Shown piece after piece: positions 8,642 to 17,962 of a stretch of DNA of 64,000 nt. The stretch is from Pseudomonas salomonii (GTDB taxonomy: Bacteria > Pseudomonadota > Gammaproteobacteria > Pseudomonadales > Pseudomonadaceae): positions 152,389 through 216,388 of the forward strand of contig NZ_FNOX01000008.1 of the NCBI RefSeq assembly GCF_900107155.1, in the 5' to 3' direction. The notes under the pieces are model-generated. The model was not told where the DNA came from, ran no database searches, and saw nothing but the letters and a program-made list of their open reading frames with translations. How positions within the stretch are numbered: the stretch's first letter is position 1; each line of letters opens with the position of its first letter. A program made the translations under genes and the position numbers.

Positions 8642-10000
8642 ATGAACGCCCCCTTCGATCAGCTGTCCGCCTGGCTGAAAGAACACAAGATTACCGAAGT
8701 CGAATGCGTGATCAGTGATTTGACTGGCATCGCACGCGGCAAGATTGCGCCCACCAACAAGTTCCTGCATGAGCGAGGCATGCGCCTGCCGGAAAGTGTG
8801 CTGTTGCAAACGGTGACCGGGGACTTTGTCGACGACGATATCTACTACGACCTGCTCGACCCTGCCGACATCGATATGATCTGCCGCCCGGTGTCCAACG
8901 CCACTTATGTAATACCGTGGGCCATCGAGCCCACCGCGATTGTGATCCACGACACCTTCGACAAGCAGGGCAACCCTATCGAGTTGTCGCCGCGCAACGT
9001 GCTGAAAAAAGTCTTGCAGCTGTACACCGACAAAGGCTGGCAGCCGATTGTCGCGCCGGAAATGGAGTTCTACCTGACCCAGCGCTGCGAAGACCCGGAC
9101 CTGCCGCTGAAAACCCCGGTGGGCCGTTCGGGCCGTGCAGAAACCGGGCGCCAGTCGTTTTCCATCGACGCCGCCAACGAATTCGACCCGCTGTTCGAAG
9201 ACGTCTATGACTGGTGTGAACTGCAGGGTCTGGACCTCGACACACTGATCCACGAGGACGGCCCGGCGCAGATGGAAATCAACTTCCGCCATGGCGATGC
9301 CCTCGACCTGGCCGACCAGATCACCGTGTTCAAGCGCACCCTGCGTGAAGCCGCGCTCAAGCACAATGTGGCGGCGACCTTTATGGCCAAGCCAGTGGCG
9401 GACGAACCGGGCAGCGCCATGCACCTGCACCAGAGTGTGGTGGATATTGCCACGGGCAAGCCGGTGTTCGTCGACGCCGACGGCAAGATGAGCCAACTGT
9501 TTTTGCATCACATCGGTGGCCTGCAAACGTACATCCCCAAGCTGCTGCCGATGTTTGCGCCGAACGTGAACTCGTTCCGCCGCTTTTTGCCGGACACCTC
9601 GGCGCCGGTCAACGTGGAGTGGGGCGAAGAAAACCGCACCGTCGGCCTGCGTGTGCCGACCTCCAGCGCCGACGCGATGCGCGTGGAAAACCGCCTGCCG
9701 GGCGCGGATGCCAACCCCTACCTGGCGATTGCTGCGAGCTTGCTGTGCGGCTACCTGGGCATGATCGAGCAGATTGAACCGAGCGCGCCGGTGGAAGGCC
9801 GTGCCTATGAACGCCGCAACCTGCGCCTGCCGTTCACCCTCGAAGATGCCCTGGCGCGCATGGAGGACTGCGACACGGTCAAGCAGTACCTGGGCGACAA
9901 GTTCGTGCGTGGCTACGTGGCGGTCAAACGCGCCGAGCACGAAAATTTCAAGCGGGTGATCAGTTCCTGGGAGCGTGAGTTCCTGCTGTTGAGCGTCTAA
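8642..10000 (+). CDS. Gamma-glutamylpolyamine synthetase (glutamine synthetase family)
   Basis: Ligates glutamate to a polyamine amino group using ATP, the first step of the gamma-glutamylated polyamine pathway (PuuA/SpuI type). The 452-residue protein has the glutamine synthetase fold: the N-terminal beta-grasp (ISDLTGIARGKIAP), metal ligands in APEMEFYL and HEDGPAQMEINF, the His loop MHLHQSV, and the Arg-rich site ENRTVGLRVP followed by ENRLPGADANPYLAIAA. ATG 8642 is chosen over ATG 8591 because gaggtcctt precedes it. It heads an operon with a PotF-like binding protein and a PuuB-like oxidase, which supports a polyamine rather than ammonia substrate. Confidence 0.88.
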   Translation: MNAPFDQLSAWLKEHKITEVECVISDLTGIARGKIAPTNKFLHERGMRLPESVLLQTVTGDFVDDDIYYDLLDPADIDMICRPVSNATYVIPWAIEPTAIVIHDTFDKQGNPIELSPRNVLKKVLQLYTDKGWQPIVAPEMEFYLTQRCEDPDLPLKTPVGRSGRAETGRQSFSIDAANEFDPLFEDVYDWCELQGLDLDTLIHEDGPAQMEINFRHGDALDLADQITVFKRTLREAALKHNVAATFMAKPVADEPGSAMHLHQSVVDIATGKPVFVDADGKMSQLFLHHIGGLQTYIPKLLPMFAPNVNSFRRFLPDTSAPVNVEWGEENRTVGLRVPTSSADAMRVENRLPGADANPYLAIAASLLCGYLGMIEQIEPSAPVEGRAYERRNLRLPFTLEDALARMEDCDTVKQYLGDKFVRGYVAVKRAEHENFKRVISSWEREFLLLSV

Positions 10001-10023
10001 AAAACCAATAAAGGGGTGTCGAT

Positions 10024-11112
10024 ATGCGTCTTGTGAAAAAGCTTCTCCCGCTGGCTCTTGTCGCGGCGTTCAGCAGCAGCGGCCAGGCCGCCCAGACCGT
10101 CAGCGTCTATAACTGGACCGACTATATCGGCGAGACCACCTTGGCCGATTTCCAGGCCAAGACCGGGATCAAGGTGATCTATGACGTGTTCGACTCCAAC
10201 GAAACCCTGGAAGGCAAGTTGCTCGCCGGGCGCACCGGCTATGACGTGGTGGTGCCGTCCAACCACTTCCTGGCGCGCCAGGTAAAAGCCGGCGCGTTCT
10301 TGAAACTCGACCGCTCGCAGCTGCCCAACTTCAAGAATCTCGACCCCAAACTGCTCAAGCTGCTGGAGAAAAACGACCCCGGCAACGCGCATTCGGTGCC
10401 GTACCTGTGGGGCACCAATGGCATCGGCTACAACGTCGACAAGGTCAAGCAGGTGCTGGGCATCGACCACATCGACTCATGGGCGGTGCTGTTTGAGCCG
10501 GAGAACATCAAGAAGCTCAACCAGTGCGGCGTAGCCTTCCTGGATTCGGCGGATGAGCTGTTCCCGGCGATCCTCAACTACATGGGCAAAGACCCGCGCA
10601 GCGAAAACCCGGAGGACTACAAACAGGCCGAAGCCAAGCTGCTGACGCTGCGCCCGTACATCACCTATTTCCATTCTTCCAAGTACATCTCGGACCTGGC
10701 CAACGGCGATATCTGCGTGGCCTTCGGCTATTCAGGCGACGTATTTCAAGCCGCCAACCGCGCCAGGGAAGCCAGGAACGGCGTGAATATCGCCTACTCG
10801 ATTCCCAAGGAAGGCTCCAACCTGTGGTTCGACCTGCTGGCGATTCCAGCCGATGCCGGCAACCCGAAAGAGGCCCACGCCTTTATCAATTATTTGCTCG
10901 ATCCTGAGGTGATCGCCAAGGTCAGTGCCGCGGTCGGTTATGCCAACGCCAACCCGGCGGCCAAGCCCTTTATGGCGCCGGAGCTGGTGAACAACCCTGA
11001 GGTGTACCCGCCCCAGGAAGTGCTCGACAAACTCTATATTTCCACCACGCCGACCCCGGCGACCATGCGCCTGATGACCCGCGCCTGGAGCAAAGTGAAG
11101 ACCAACAAATGA
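10024..11112 (+). CDS. Polyamine ABC transporter substrate-binding protein (PotF/SpuD-like)
   Basis: A 362-residue periplasmic protein with a signal peptide cleaved after about residue 22 (FSSSGQAA). The mature start TVSVYNWTDYIGETT is characteristic of the PotD/PotF family, and further family blocks are YDVVVPSNHFLARQV, VPYLWGTNGIGYN and NYLLDPEVIAKV. It would bind putrescine or spermidine. Only the binding protein is encoded here; the ATPase and permeases must be elsewhere, so it may serve a shared transporter or act as a sensor. It lies 23 bases after the synthetase gene and overlaps the next gene by four bases, indicating one operon. Confidence 0.9.
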   Translation: MRLVKKLLPLALVAAFSSSGQAAQTVSVYNWTDYIGETTLADFQAKTGIKVIYDVFDSNETLEGKLLAGRTGYDVVVPSNHFLARQVKAGAFLKLDRSQLPNFKNLDPKLLKLLEKNDPGNAHSVPYLWGTNGIGYNVDKVKQVLGIDHIDSWAVLFEPENIKKLNQCGVAFLDSADELFPAILNYMGKDPRSENPEDYKQAEAKLLTLRPYITYFHSSKYISDLANGDICVAFGYSGDVFQAANRAREARNGVNIAYSIPKEGSNLWFDLLAIPADAGNPKEAHAFINYLLDPEVIAKVSAAVGYANANPAAKPFMAPELVNNPEVYPPQEVLDKLYISTTPTPATMRLMTRAWSKVKTNK

Positions 11113-12401
11113 TCCAGTCCAATGACCACGCCCGGTCCTACTACCGGGCTTCGGCCAACGCCATGCCGGAGCGCCCGTCGCTGAGCGCCGACCTGAGCGC
11201 TGATGTGTGCGTGATCGGCGGCGGGTTTACCGGCGTCAACACCGCGATCGAACTGGCCCAGCGTGGGCTCTCGGTGATCCTGCTGGAAGCCCGGCGCATC
11301 GGTTGGGGCGCCAGTGGGCGCAATGGCGGGCAATTGATTCGTGGTATCGGCCATGACGTGTCGGGCTTCGCCAAGTATGTGGGCGAGGAGGGCGTGCGTT
11401 ACCTGGAGCGCGCCGGGATCGACTCGGTGGCGCTGGTGGGCGAGCGCATTGCCCGGCACAGCATTGACTGCGATTTGCGTTGGGGCTTTTGCGAACTGGC
11501 CAACACCCCGGCGCAGTTTGCCGCGTTCAAGGGCGAGCAGGCGGGCCTGGCAGCGCTGGGTTATGCCCCTGAAACCCGTCTGGTCGGCCCGCACGACATG
11601 GCGCAGGTGGTGGGCTCCAGCGTCTACGCTGGCGGCCTGGTGGACATGGGCTCCGGGCACTTGCACCCGTTGAACCTGGTGCTGGGCGAGGCGCAGGTGG
11701 CCGAGTCGCTGGGGGTGAAGATTTTCGAACAGACCCCAGTGCTGGAGCTTGTGCACGGCGATACGGTGCAGGTGCGTTGCGCTGGCGGCACGGTGCGCGC
11801 GGCTAATCTGGTACTGGCCTGTAACGCGCATTTGGAGGAACTGGAACCGCGCCTGAGCGGCAAGGTGCTGCCGGCGGGCAGCTACATCATCGCCACCGAG
11901 CCGCTGTCGGTCGAACGGGCCCAGCAATTGATCCCGCAAAACCTCGCCCTGTGCGACCAGAAAGTCGGGCTCGATTACTACCGGCTCTCGGCTGACCGGC
12001 GCCTGCTGTTCGGCGGCGCCTGCCATTACTCGGGGCGTGACCCTGCGGATATTGCCGCGTATATGCAGCCCAAGTTGCTCAAGGTATTCCCGCAGTTGGC
12101 ATGCACCGCCATCGAGTTCCAATGGGGCGGCAAGATCGGCATCACCGCCAACCGCTTTCCCCAGGTCGGGCGCCTCAAGCAGTACCCGAATGTGTTCTAC
12201 GCCCAGGGCTATTCCGGGCATGGCCTGAACGTGACCCATTGGTGCGCGCGCCTGCTCGCCGAAGGCATTCACGCCGGCGCAAGCCACGGCCTGGATATCT
12301 TCAGCCAAGTGCCGCACATGACCTTCCCCGGCGGCAAGGCCTTGCGCTCACCGCTGCTGGCGTTGGGGATGCTGTGGTATCGGTTGCGGGAAATGCGCTG
12401 A
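11109..12401 (+). CDS. puuB: FAD-dependent gamma-glutamylputrescine oxidase (PuuB/PauB-like)
   Basis: Oxidises the gamma-glutamylated polyamine to the aldehyde, releasing H2O2 and ammonia. The 430-residue DAO-fold protein has the FAD-binding GxGxxG motif as CVIGGGFTGVNTAIELAQ, the ASGRNGGQ block typical of PuuB/DadA-like oxidases, and a C-terminal FAD contact (YAQGYSGHGLN). Its ATG overlaps the stop codon of the binding-protein gene (ATGA), so it is translationally coupled. Together with the synthetase it covers the first two steps of polyamine breakdown; the aldehyde dehydrogenase and gamma-glutamyl hydrolase are not in this window. Confidence 0.88.
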   Translation: MIQSNDHARSYYRASANAMPERPSLSADLSADVCVIGGGFTGVNTAIELAQRGLSVILLEARRIGWGASGRNGGQLIRGIGHDVSGFAKYVGEEGVRYLERAGIDSVALVGERIARHSIDCDLRWGFCELANTPAQFAAFKGEQAGLAALGYAPETRLVGPHDMAQVVGSSVYAGGLVDMGSGHLHPLNLVLGEAQVAESLGVKIFEQTPVLELVHGDTVQVRCAGGTVRAANLVLACNAHLEELEPRLSGKVLPAGSYIIATEPLSVERAQQLIPQNLALCDQKVGLDYYRLSADRRLLFGGACHYSGRDPADIAAYMQPKLLKVFPQLACTAIEFQWGGKIGITANRFPQVGRLKQYPNVFYAQGYSGHGLNVTHWCARLLAEGIHAGASHGLDIFSQVPHMTFPGGKALRSPLLALGMLWYRLREMR

Positions 12402-12517
12402 CCGCCAGCCGCGTTTAACCGGATGAGCCTGAGGGGAAAAGATTGAGGCAAGGGCATGAGTGGCTGACATTGGATCGAGTATGGCCGGGGCGATGAGGCC
12501 ACCCGTTGCGCTGGCCT

Positions 12518-13408
12518 TTACAGGGTTTGCGTCAGCACCTTCCTGAACGTTTCCACCAGCGGCCGCAAATTAACCCGGTGCCACGCCGCCCATAATGGTG
12601 TGGTGTAACTCAGCCAAGGCAACTCGCGCAACACCACCCCGGGCGGCGCATTGCGGCTCAACCCCTTTTGCACCATCGCCACACCCAACCCCGAGGCGAC
12701 GAGGCCGAGGGCGGTAAACGGCTCACTGGCTTCCATGGGAATCTGCGGCGTGAACCCGGCACGTATGCACGCCGCCACAAAGTCGTCCGCCGGGTTGGCG
12801 CCAGGTTTGCGTTGCACGCCGATCCACTCCTGATCAGCCAGATGCTCGGGTAGCAATTCGCTGTGGTGCGCCAATGCATGCTGCTCCGGCAACGCCAGCA
12901 GCATCGGGTCGTCCAGCACCTGCAGCGCCGTCAGGTCCGGGTCATCGGTGGCCGGTGGCTCGCCGACCAGGGCAATGTCGAGGCTGCGTTGACGCAAGCC
13001 TTCGAGCTGTTCCAGCGACGGCAAGTTGTACAGCTTGATATGCACGGTGGGCCGGTCATCGCGCAATACGCGCAACGCATTGGGCAGCACGCCGGCATGC
13101 ATGGCGTTTTCGATGTAGCCGATGCACAAACCACCTTCTTCGCCGCGTCCCAGGCGCTTGCCCAGGGATTCCAGGCGATTGGCGTGGGTCAACAGCGCCT
13201 TGGTTTCCGCCAGAAACGTCTGGCCATCGCGCGTCAGGCGGATGCGCTGCTGGCTGCGTTCGAACAGGGTCAGGCCCAGGCGCTCTTCCAGCTGGGCGAT
13301 CTGCCGGCTCAGCGGCGACTGCGAGATATGCAGGCGCTCGGCGGCACGGCCGACGTGTTCTTCTTCAGCGACCACTTCGAAGTAGCGCAGTTGGCGAAGA
13401 TCAATCAT
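12518..13408 (-). CDS. LysR-family transcriptional regulator
   Basis: A 296-residue LysR protein. The N-terminal winged helix (MIDLRQLRYFEVVAEEEHVG, then AERLHISQSPLSRQIAQLEE) is intact, and a periplasmic-binding-like effector domain (about residues 90-290) follows with the usual GLGVAMVQKG block. It is divergent, across 114 bases, from the aldo/keto reductase-SDR-SRPBCC operon, which it most likely regulates. It is convergent with the polyamine operon. The inducer is unknown. Confidence 0.88.
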   Translation of the reverse strand: MIDLRQLRYFEVVAEEEHVGRAAERLHISQSPLSRQIAQLEERLGLTLFERSQQRIRLTRDGQTFLAETKALLTHANRLESLGKRLGRGEEGGLCIGYIENAMHAGVLPNALRVLRDDRPTVHIKLYNLPSLEQLEGLRQRSLDIALVGEPPATDDPDLTALQVLDDPMLLALPEQHALAHHSELLPEHLADQEWIGVQRKPGANPADDFVAACIRAGFTPQIPMEASEPFTALGLVASGLGVAMVQKGLSRNAPPGVVLRELPWLSYTTPLWAAWHRVNLRPLVETFRKVLTQTL

Positions 13409-13522
13409 GTGTAAGACCTTGCAGGACTCAAGTTGGTCGCAGTATGTCTTGGACGGTCCGATCTCTGCAATCTAGGATCTGCTCAACGGTCACAGCGACC
13501 CACAACCGATTGAGGATCCACC

Positions 13523-14527
13523 ATGAGCTTGAAAGACAAACTGCCCGGCCCGCTGGGCTTTGGCACTGCACCGCTGGGCAATATGTTCCGCGCAATTGCT
13601 GAAGACGAAGCCCAGGCCACCGTCGAGGCCGCCTGGAACCATGGCGTGCGTTACTTCGACACCGCTCCCTTCTACGGCTCGGGCCTGTCGGAAATCCGCC
13701 TGGGCCAGGCGCTGTCGCAGTACAACCGCGATGACTTCGTGCTCAGCACCAAAGTGGGCCGGGTGATTCTCGATGAAGTCGAAGAAAGCGCCCGCGACCT
13801 CGGCGAAAAAAGCGGCGTGTTCGAACACGGCCGTCCCAACAAGATGCTCAACGATTACAGCGCCGACGCCACCTTGCGGTCCATCGAAGACAGCCTGAAG
13901 CGCCTGCAAACCGATCGCCTGGACATCGTGTGGATTCACGATATCGCCCAGGATTTCTACGGCGACCAATGGCTGGACTACTTCAACCAGGCGCGCACCG
14001 GTGCCTTCAAAGTGCTGACCCGCTTGCGCGAAGAAGGCGTGATCAAGGCCTGGGGCCTGGGCGTCAATCGCGTTGAACCCTGCGAGCTGACCCTGGACCT
14101 CAGCGACGCCCAGCCCGATGGCTTCCTGCTGGCCGGCCGCTACACTTTGCTGGACCACGAACGTGCCTTGCAGCGTTTGATGGACGCAGCCTTGGCGCAG
14201 AATGTCGAGATTGTCGTCGGCGGGCCTTACAGCTCCGGCATTCTGGCCGGTGGCGCGCACTTCGAATACCAGCAGGCGAGCCCCGCGATCATCGATAAAG
14301 TCGAGCAGATCAAGGCGATTGCCCAGGCGTTCGGGGTCAGCGTAAAAGCCGCAGCCCTGCAATTTTCCCTGGCGCATCCGGCCGTGGCGGCGGTGATTCC
14401 GGGTGCCAGTCGTCCGGGGCGGATTGCCGAAGACGTTGCGGCGTTGTCAGAGAAGATCCCGGCAGCCTTCTGGCAGGCGCTGCGCGATGCCCGGTTGATT
14501 TCGGCCCGTGCGCCTCTGCCGCTCTAA
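13523..14527 (+). CDS. Aldo/keto reductase (D-threo-aldose/pyridoxal dehydrogenase-like)
   Basis: A 334-residue TIM-barrel oxidoreductase. The aldo/keto reductase catalytic set is visible: Asp and Tyr in YFDTAPFYGSG, Lys in LSTKVGR and His in DIVWIHD. The length and the opening LGFGTAPLGNMFR place it near D-threo-aldose 1-dehydrogenases and pyridoxal 4-dehydrogenases, which usually use NAD+. It starts an operon with an SDR and an SRPBCC protein and is divergent from a LysR gene. The physiological substrate is not evident; a sugar or lactol is the best guess. Confidence 0.85.
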   Translation: MSLKDKLPGPLGFGTAPLGNMFRAIAEDEAQATVEAAWNHGVRYFDTAPFYGSGLSEIRLGQALSQYNRDDFVLSTKVGRVILDEVEESARDLGEKSGVFEHGRPNKMLNDYSADATLRSIEDSLKRLQTDRLDIVWIHDIAQDFYGDQWLDYFNQARTGAFKVLTRLREEGVIKAWGLGVNRVEPCELTLDLSDAQPDGFLLAGRYTLLDHERALQRLMDAALAQNVEIVVGGPYSSGILAGGAHFEYQQASPAIIDKVEQIKAIAQAFGVSVKAAALQFSLAHPAVAAVIPGASRPGRIAEDVAALSEKIPAAFWQALRDARLISARAPLPL

Positions 14528-14544
14528 CTTCAGGAGTACCACCG

Positions 14545-15342
14545 ATGAACATTGATGTAAGCGGCAAAGTAGCCATCGTCAGCGGCAGCACCGCCGGTAT
14601 TGGCCTGGGCATCAGCCAGGCGCTGGCAGCCTGTGGCGCCACCGTGGTGGTGATCGGGCGCGAATCGGGCAAGGTCGACGACGCGCTGGCAAGCATTCGC
14701 CAGGCGGTGCCGGGCGCTGATCTGCGCGGGCTGGTGGCCGACCTCGGCACCGCCGCAGGCGCCCAGACACTGTTCGCCGCCGAACCGCGTGCCGACATCC
14801 TGGTCAACAACCTGGGCATCTTCAATGATGTGGATTTCTTCGACGCACCCGACAGCGAGTGGACGCGCTTCTACGAGGTCAATGTGATCTCCGGCGTACG
14901 CCTGGCACGGCATTACACGCCCGGCATGGTCGAGCAGGGCTGGGGGCGGGTGATCTTCCTGTCGTCGGAGTCCGGCGTGGCCACACCGGCCGACATGATC
15001 AACTACGGCGTGACCAAAAGCGCCAACCTCGCGGTTTCCCATGGCCTGGCCAAGCGCCTGGCGGGCACCGGCGTGACGGTTAACGCAGTGCTGCCGGGGC
15101 CGACCTTTACCGACGGCCTGGAGCAGATGCTCAAGGACGCCACACAAAAGTCCGGGCGCAGTGCGCGGGACGAGGCCGACGTATTTGTACGTAACGCGCG
15201 GCCGACCTCGATCATCCAGCGCGCGGCGAATGTGGATGAAGTGGCGAACCTGGTGGCGTACATTGCTTCACCGCTGTCTTCTGCAACCACAGGCGCTGCG
15301 CTGCGGGTCGACGGTGGTGTGGTCGACAGCATGGCGATCTGA
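14545..15342 (+). CDS. Short-chain dehydrogenase/reductase
   Basis: A 265-residue classical SDR. The cofactor glycine motif is GSTAGIGLGI, the structural motif is NNLG, and the catalytic Ser and Tyr-x3-Lys are in FLSSESG and YGVTKSANL. The C-terminal ALRVDGGVVDS is the usual SDR ending. The segment VIGRES after strand 2 suggests NADP preference, as inference only. It follows the aldo/keto reductase by 17 bases with ribosome site caggag, so the two probably act in sequence on related substrates. Confidence 0.88.
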   Translation: MNIDVSGKVAIVSGSTAGIGLGISQALAACGATVVVIGRESGKVDDALASIRQAVPGADLRGLVADLGTAAGAQTLFAAEPRADILVNNLGIFNDVDFFDAPDSEWTRFYEVNVISGVRLARHYTPGMVEQGWGRVIFLSSESGVATPADMINYGVTKSANLAVSHGLAKRLAGTGVTVNAVLPGPTFTDGLEQMLKDATQKSGRSARDEADVFVRNARPTSIIQRAANVDEVANLVAYIASPLSSATTGAALRVDGGVVDSMAI

Positions 15343-15369
15343 AATCTTGTTTTTTCTGGAGTATTTAGT

Positions 15370-15780
15370 GTGGCGACAGCTTCTTCTGTGATTGAAATCC
15401 CGGTGTCGGCCGATCAGGTCTGGCAATTGGTCGGTGGCTTCAACGCGCTGCCGGATTGGCTGCCGTTTATCGTCAAGAGCGAGCCGAGCGAGGGCGGGCG
15501 CGTGCGCCACCTGCAAACCGCGGATGGCGGTGTGGTGGTCGAGCGTTTGCAGCGTTTTGATAACGTAGCGCGCAGCTACAGCTACACCATCGAGCAGTCG
15601 CCGTTTCCGGTGAGTGCCTACCTTGCGACCTTGCAGGTTGAGGCGCTCACCGACAGCTCGGCGAAAGTGACCTGGTCCGGCGTGTTCACCCCGGCAGCCG
15701 GAACCACGGATGCGGCGGTGGAAGCGTTGTTCACCGGTGTGTACGGCGACGGCCTCGAGGCGTTGCGCGCCAACTTCTAA
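15370..15780 (+). CDS. SRPBCC (START-like) family protein
   Basis: A 136-residue protein starting at GTG 15370, supported by ctggag upstream. It reads as a polyketide-cyclase/dehydrase-like SRPBCC fold: IEIPVSADQVWQLVGGFNAL, then DWLPFIVKSE and YSYTIEQSPFPVSAY. Such proteins bind hydrophobic ligands in a helix-grip pocket. It is the last gene of the aldo/keto reductase operon, 27 bases after the SDR. No catalytic role can be assigned. Confidence 0.78.
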   Translation: MATASSVIEIPVSADQVWQLVGGFNALPDWLPFIVKSEPSEGGRVRHLQTADGGVVVERLQRFDNVARSYSYTIEQSPFPVSAYLATLQVEALTDSSAKVTWSGVFTPAAGTTDAAVEALFTGVYGDGLEALRANF

Positions 15781-15793
15781 CCAGCACAGCCGT

Positions 15794-15903
15794 TGATCGT
15801 TCCCACGCTCCGCGTGGGAATGCCTCCTGTGACGCTCCGCGTCACGCTGTGGGACGCGGAGCGTCCTGGGCTGCATTCCCACGCAGAGCGTGGGAACGAT
15901 CAG
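15794..15903. repeat. 110-base compound palindrome (CGTTCCCACGCTC family)
   Basis: The element starts TTGATCGTTCCCACGCTC and ends with its complement GCGTGGGAACGATCA, with two inner GC-rich hairpins (ACGCTCCGCGT and GGACGCGGAGCGTCC). It lies between convergent genes, where it could act as a bidirectional terminator. Its sequence differs from the GTGGGAGCGGG REPs seen elsewhere in the window, so it is a second repeat family. Confidence 0.8.
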
Positions 15904-15906
15904 CGA

Positions 15907-17301
15907 TCAGGCTTCGGGCATCAACTGCTGCCGACACTCCAGCACCAACCGCGCACCGCCGCTCTGGCTGCTGCCGACCTCCAGCTTGAACCCATGCAAG
16001 TTGATAATCGCCGCCACAATCGACAGGCCCAAACCGAAGCCGCCTTGCTGGTCGCTTTCATCCACACGGTAAAACCGCTGGAACACCGCATCACGTTCCG
16101 CTGCCGGAATACCCGGCCCGGAGTCGTGCACTTCGATGCGCGTGCTGCCGCCGTCATTCACACCCCGCAAGATCACTTCGCCACCGGCGGGGGAGAACTT
16201 GATCGAGTTGCTCAGCAGGTTGGCCAAGGCTTCGAACAACAGCGCACGATCGCCGGTGATCCACGGCAGCGCTTCGGGCACTTCAAGGCGCAGCTGCAAT
16301 TCGCCTTCTTCGGCCAACGGCAGATAAAAGTCATGCAGTTCGCGCAGCAGCGGCAGCGGGTCCATCACCAGGAAACCCGAGCGGCGCTGGTGGTCTTCCA
16401 GCTCGGAGATGCGCAACAGCCCGCGAAAGCGTGCCATCAGCGTGTCGGTCTCGGCGATGGCGTCGTCGAGCTTCACCGCGTACACCGAGTTCTCCTCGGC
16501 TTCCTGCTTGATGCGGTACAGCTGCGCGCGCAAGCGTGTCAGCGGGGTGCGCAGGTCGTGGGCGATGTTGTCGCACACGCCCTTGACCTCGTTCATCAGC
16601 TTCTCGATGCGGTCGAGCATGGCGTTGACGATGGCCGCAAGCATATCCAGCTCATCACGCCGGTTCGACAGCGGCAGGCGGTGGGTCAGGTCACCGGCAA
16701 CGATGGCCTCGGCACTCGCCTGGATCCCGCGAATACGCCGCAACGGGCGGCGGCGCAACAAATGCCAGCCGGCCGCGCCCGGAATAATGGTCAGCGACAG
16801 CGCCCACAGCAGGGCATGCCAGATGATCCGGGTGACGCCGAACAGCGAACCGTTGGCCCGCACCAGCACCAGCCAACGCCCGTCTTCGGTGTGGGTGGCG
16901 ACGGCGTCGCAGCTGTCTTTGGGCAGTTTGGGGTCGTCGGACTCGACGCAATTGGCCAGCGCGTGGATCTTGCCGTCCAGCGGCAAATCCGGCGGCACGG
17001 CGCGGATCGGCCCGCTCAAGGGGCGAAATTGCTCATCGAACAGGCCATAGGCGTCCACGCCCTTCATGTCGAAGGTCATGCTGGTGGTCAGGGCTTCCAC
17101 CAGTTCTTCGCCGTCGAAACGCTGAAACAAGTGCTGACGCTGCATCAACGAGTGGCGGGACAGGTCGCCCAGGTAACCCGACACTTCGAAATACAGCACC
17201 CCCATGAGGATGCAACTCCAGGCCACGAACAGCGAACTGTAGAGCGCCAGCAAGCGGCTGCTGGAGGAGCGCCAGCCCTTAGAGGGGTTCAGCAATGACA
17301 T
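15907..17301 (-). CDS. Sensor histidine kinase (EnvZ/OmpR class)
   Basis: A 464-residue inner-membrane kinase. Two transmembrane segments (about residues 16-40 and 180-200) flank a periplasmic domain of about 140 residues. A HAMP linker follows (RRRPLRRIRGIQASAEAIVAG), then the phosphoacceptor H-box IAHDLRTPLTRL, N-box NLLSNSIKFSP, G1 DSGPGIP and G2 GFGLGLSIV. It overlaps the end of the upstream response-regulator gene by 23 bases, so the pair is coupled. The periplasmic signal is unknown and no obvious target operon adjoins the pair. Confidence 0.92.
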   Translation of the reverse strand: MSLLNPSKGWRSSSSRLLALYSSLFVAWSCILMGVLYFEVSGYLGDLSRHSLMQRQHLFQRFDGEELVEALTTSMTFDMKGVDAYGLFDEQFRPLSGPIRAVPPDLPLDGKIHALANCVESDDPKLPKDSCDAVATHTEDGRWLVLVRANGSLFGVTRIIWHALLWALSLTIIPGAAGWHLLRRRPLRRIRGIQASAEAIVAGDLTHRLPLSNRRDELDMLAAIVNAMLDRIEKLMNEVKGVCDNIAHDLRTPLTRLRAQLYRIKQEAEENSVYAVKLDDAIAETDTLMARFRGLLRISELEDHQRRSGFLVMDPLPLLRELHDFYLPLAEEGELQLRLEVPEALPWITGDRALLFEALANLLSNSIKFSPAGGEVILRGVNDGGSTRIEVHDSGPGIPAAERDAVFQRFYRVDESDQQGGFGLGLSIVAAIINLHGFKLEVGSSQSGGARLVLECRQQLMPEA

Positions 17302-17962
17302 AACCGGAACCTCGTACCGTGCGGATCAGCGGCGTGAGGCCCGGTGGATCGATTTTCTTGCGCAGGCGACCGATGTGCACATCGATCAGGTTGGTGCCCG
17401 GGTCGAAGTGATAACCCCAGACTTCCTCGAAGATCATCATCCGCGACAGGATCTGCCCGGTGTTGCGCATCAGGAACTCAAGCAGTTTGTATTCGGTGGG
17501 CAACAGGCTCAGCGGCTGCTCGGCGCGGCTGGCTTCGCGGCTGATCAGGTTCAGTTCCAGGTCGGCCACGCGCAGGGCGGTTTCGAATTCCTTGACCGTG
17601 CTTTTGCGCCGCAGCAGGACTTCGACACGGGCGGCCATTTCGTCGGAGGCGAACGGCTTGGTCAAGTAGTCATCGCCCCCGGCCCGCAGGCCGCGCACGC
17701 GTTCGTCGACATCGGAGAGGGCGCTGATCATCAAGATCGGCGTCGACACCCCAATGGTGCGCAGGGTCGTGACGATGGCCAGGCCATCCAGCTCCGGCAG
17801 CATCCGGTCGAGGGTGATCAGATCGTAATCACCACTCACAGCGCGGACCAGGCCTTCGCGGCCGTTGTCCACCCAATCCACATCCAGTCCATGGCTACTC
17901 AGCTCGGCGACGATCTCGCGGGCTGTTACGGCGTCATCCTCGATGGTCAAAATACGGGTCAT
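17279..17962 (-). CDS. OmpR/PhoB-type response regulator
   Basis: A 227-residue regulator with a receiver domain (acidic pair in TIEDDA, phosphoacceptor in YDLITLDRMLPELDG, Lys in YLTKPF) and a winged-helix DNA-binding domain (LLPTEYKLLEFLMRNTGQ, ending RTVRGSGYVIAEP). ATG 17962 is preferred over ATG 17986, which has no ribosome site. It is the first gene of the pair with the histidine kinase. Targets cannot be inferred from the neighbours. Confidence 0.92.
   Translation of the reverse strand: MTRILTIEDDAVTAREIVAELSSHGLDVDWVDNGREGLVRAVSGDYDLITLDRMLPELDGLAIVTTLRTIGVSTPILMISALSDVDERVRGLRAGGDDYLTKPFASDEMAARVEVLLRRKSTVKEFETALRVADLELNLISREASRAEQPLSLLPTEYKLLEFLMRNTGQILSRMMIFEEVWGYHFDPGTNLIDVHIGRLRKKIDPPGLTPLIRTVRGSGYVIAEPL

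Noticed and set aside
15793..17298. 501-codon open frame opposite the histidine kinase
   Set aside because: The kinase strand carries all catalytic boxes; the opposite product is Gln/Arg/His rich and starts inside the palindromic repeat.
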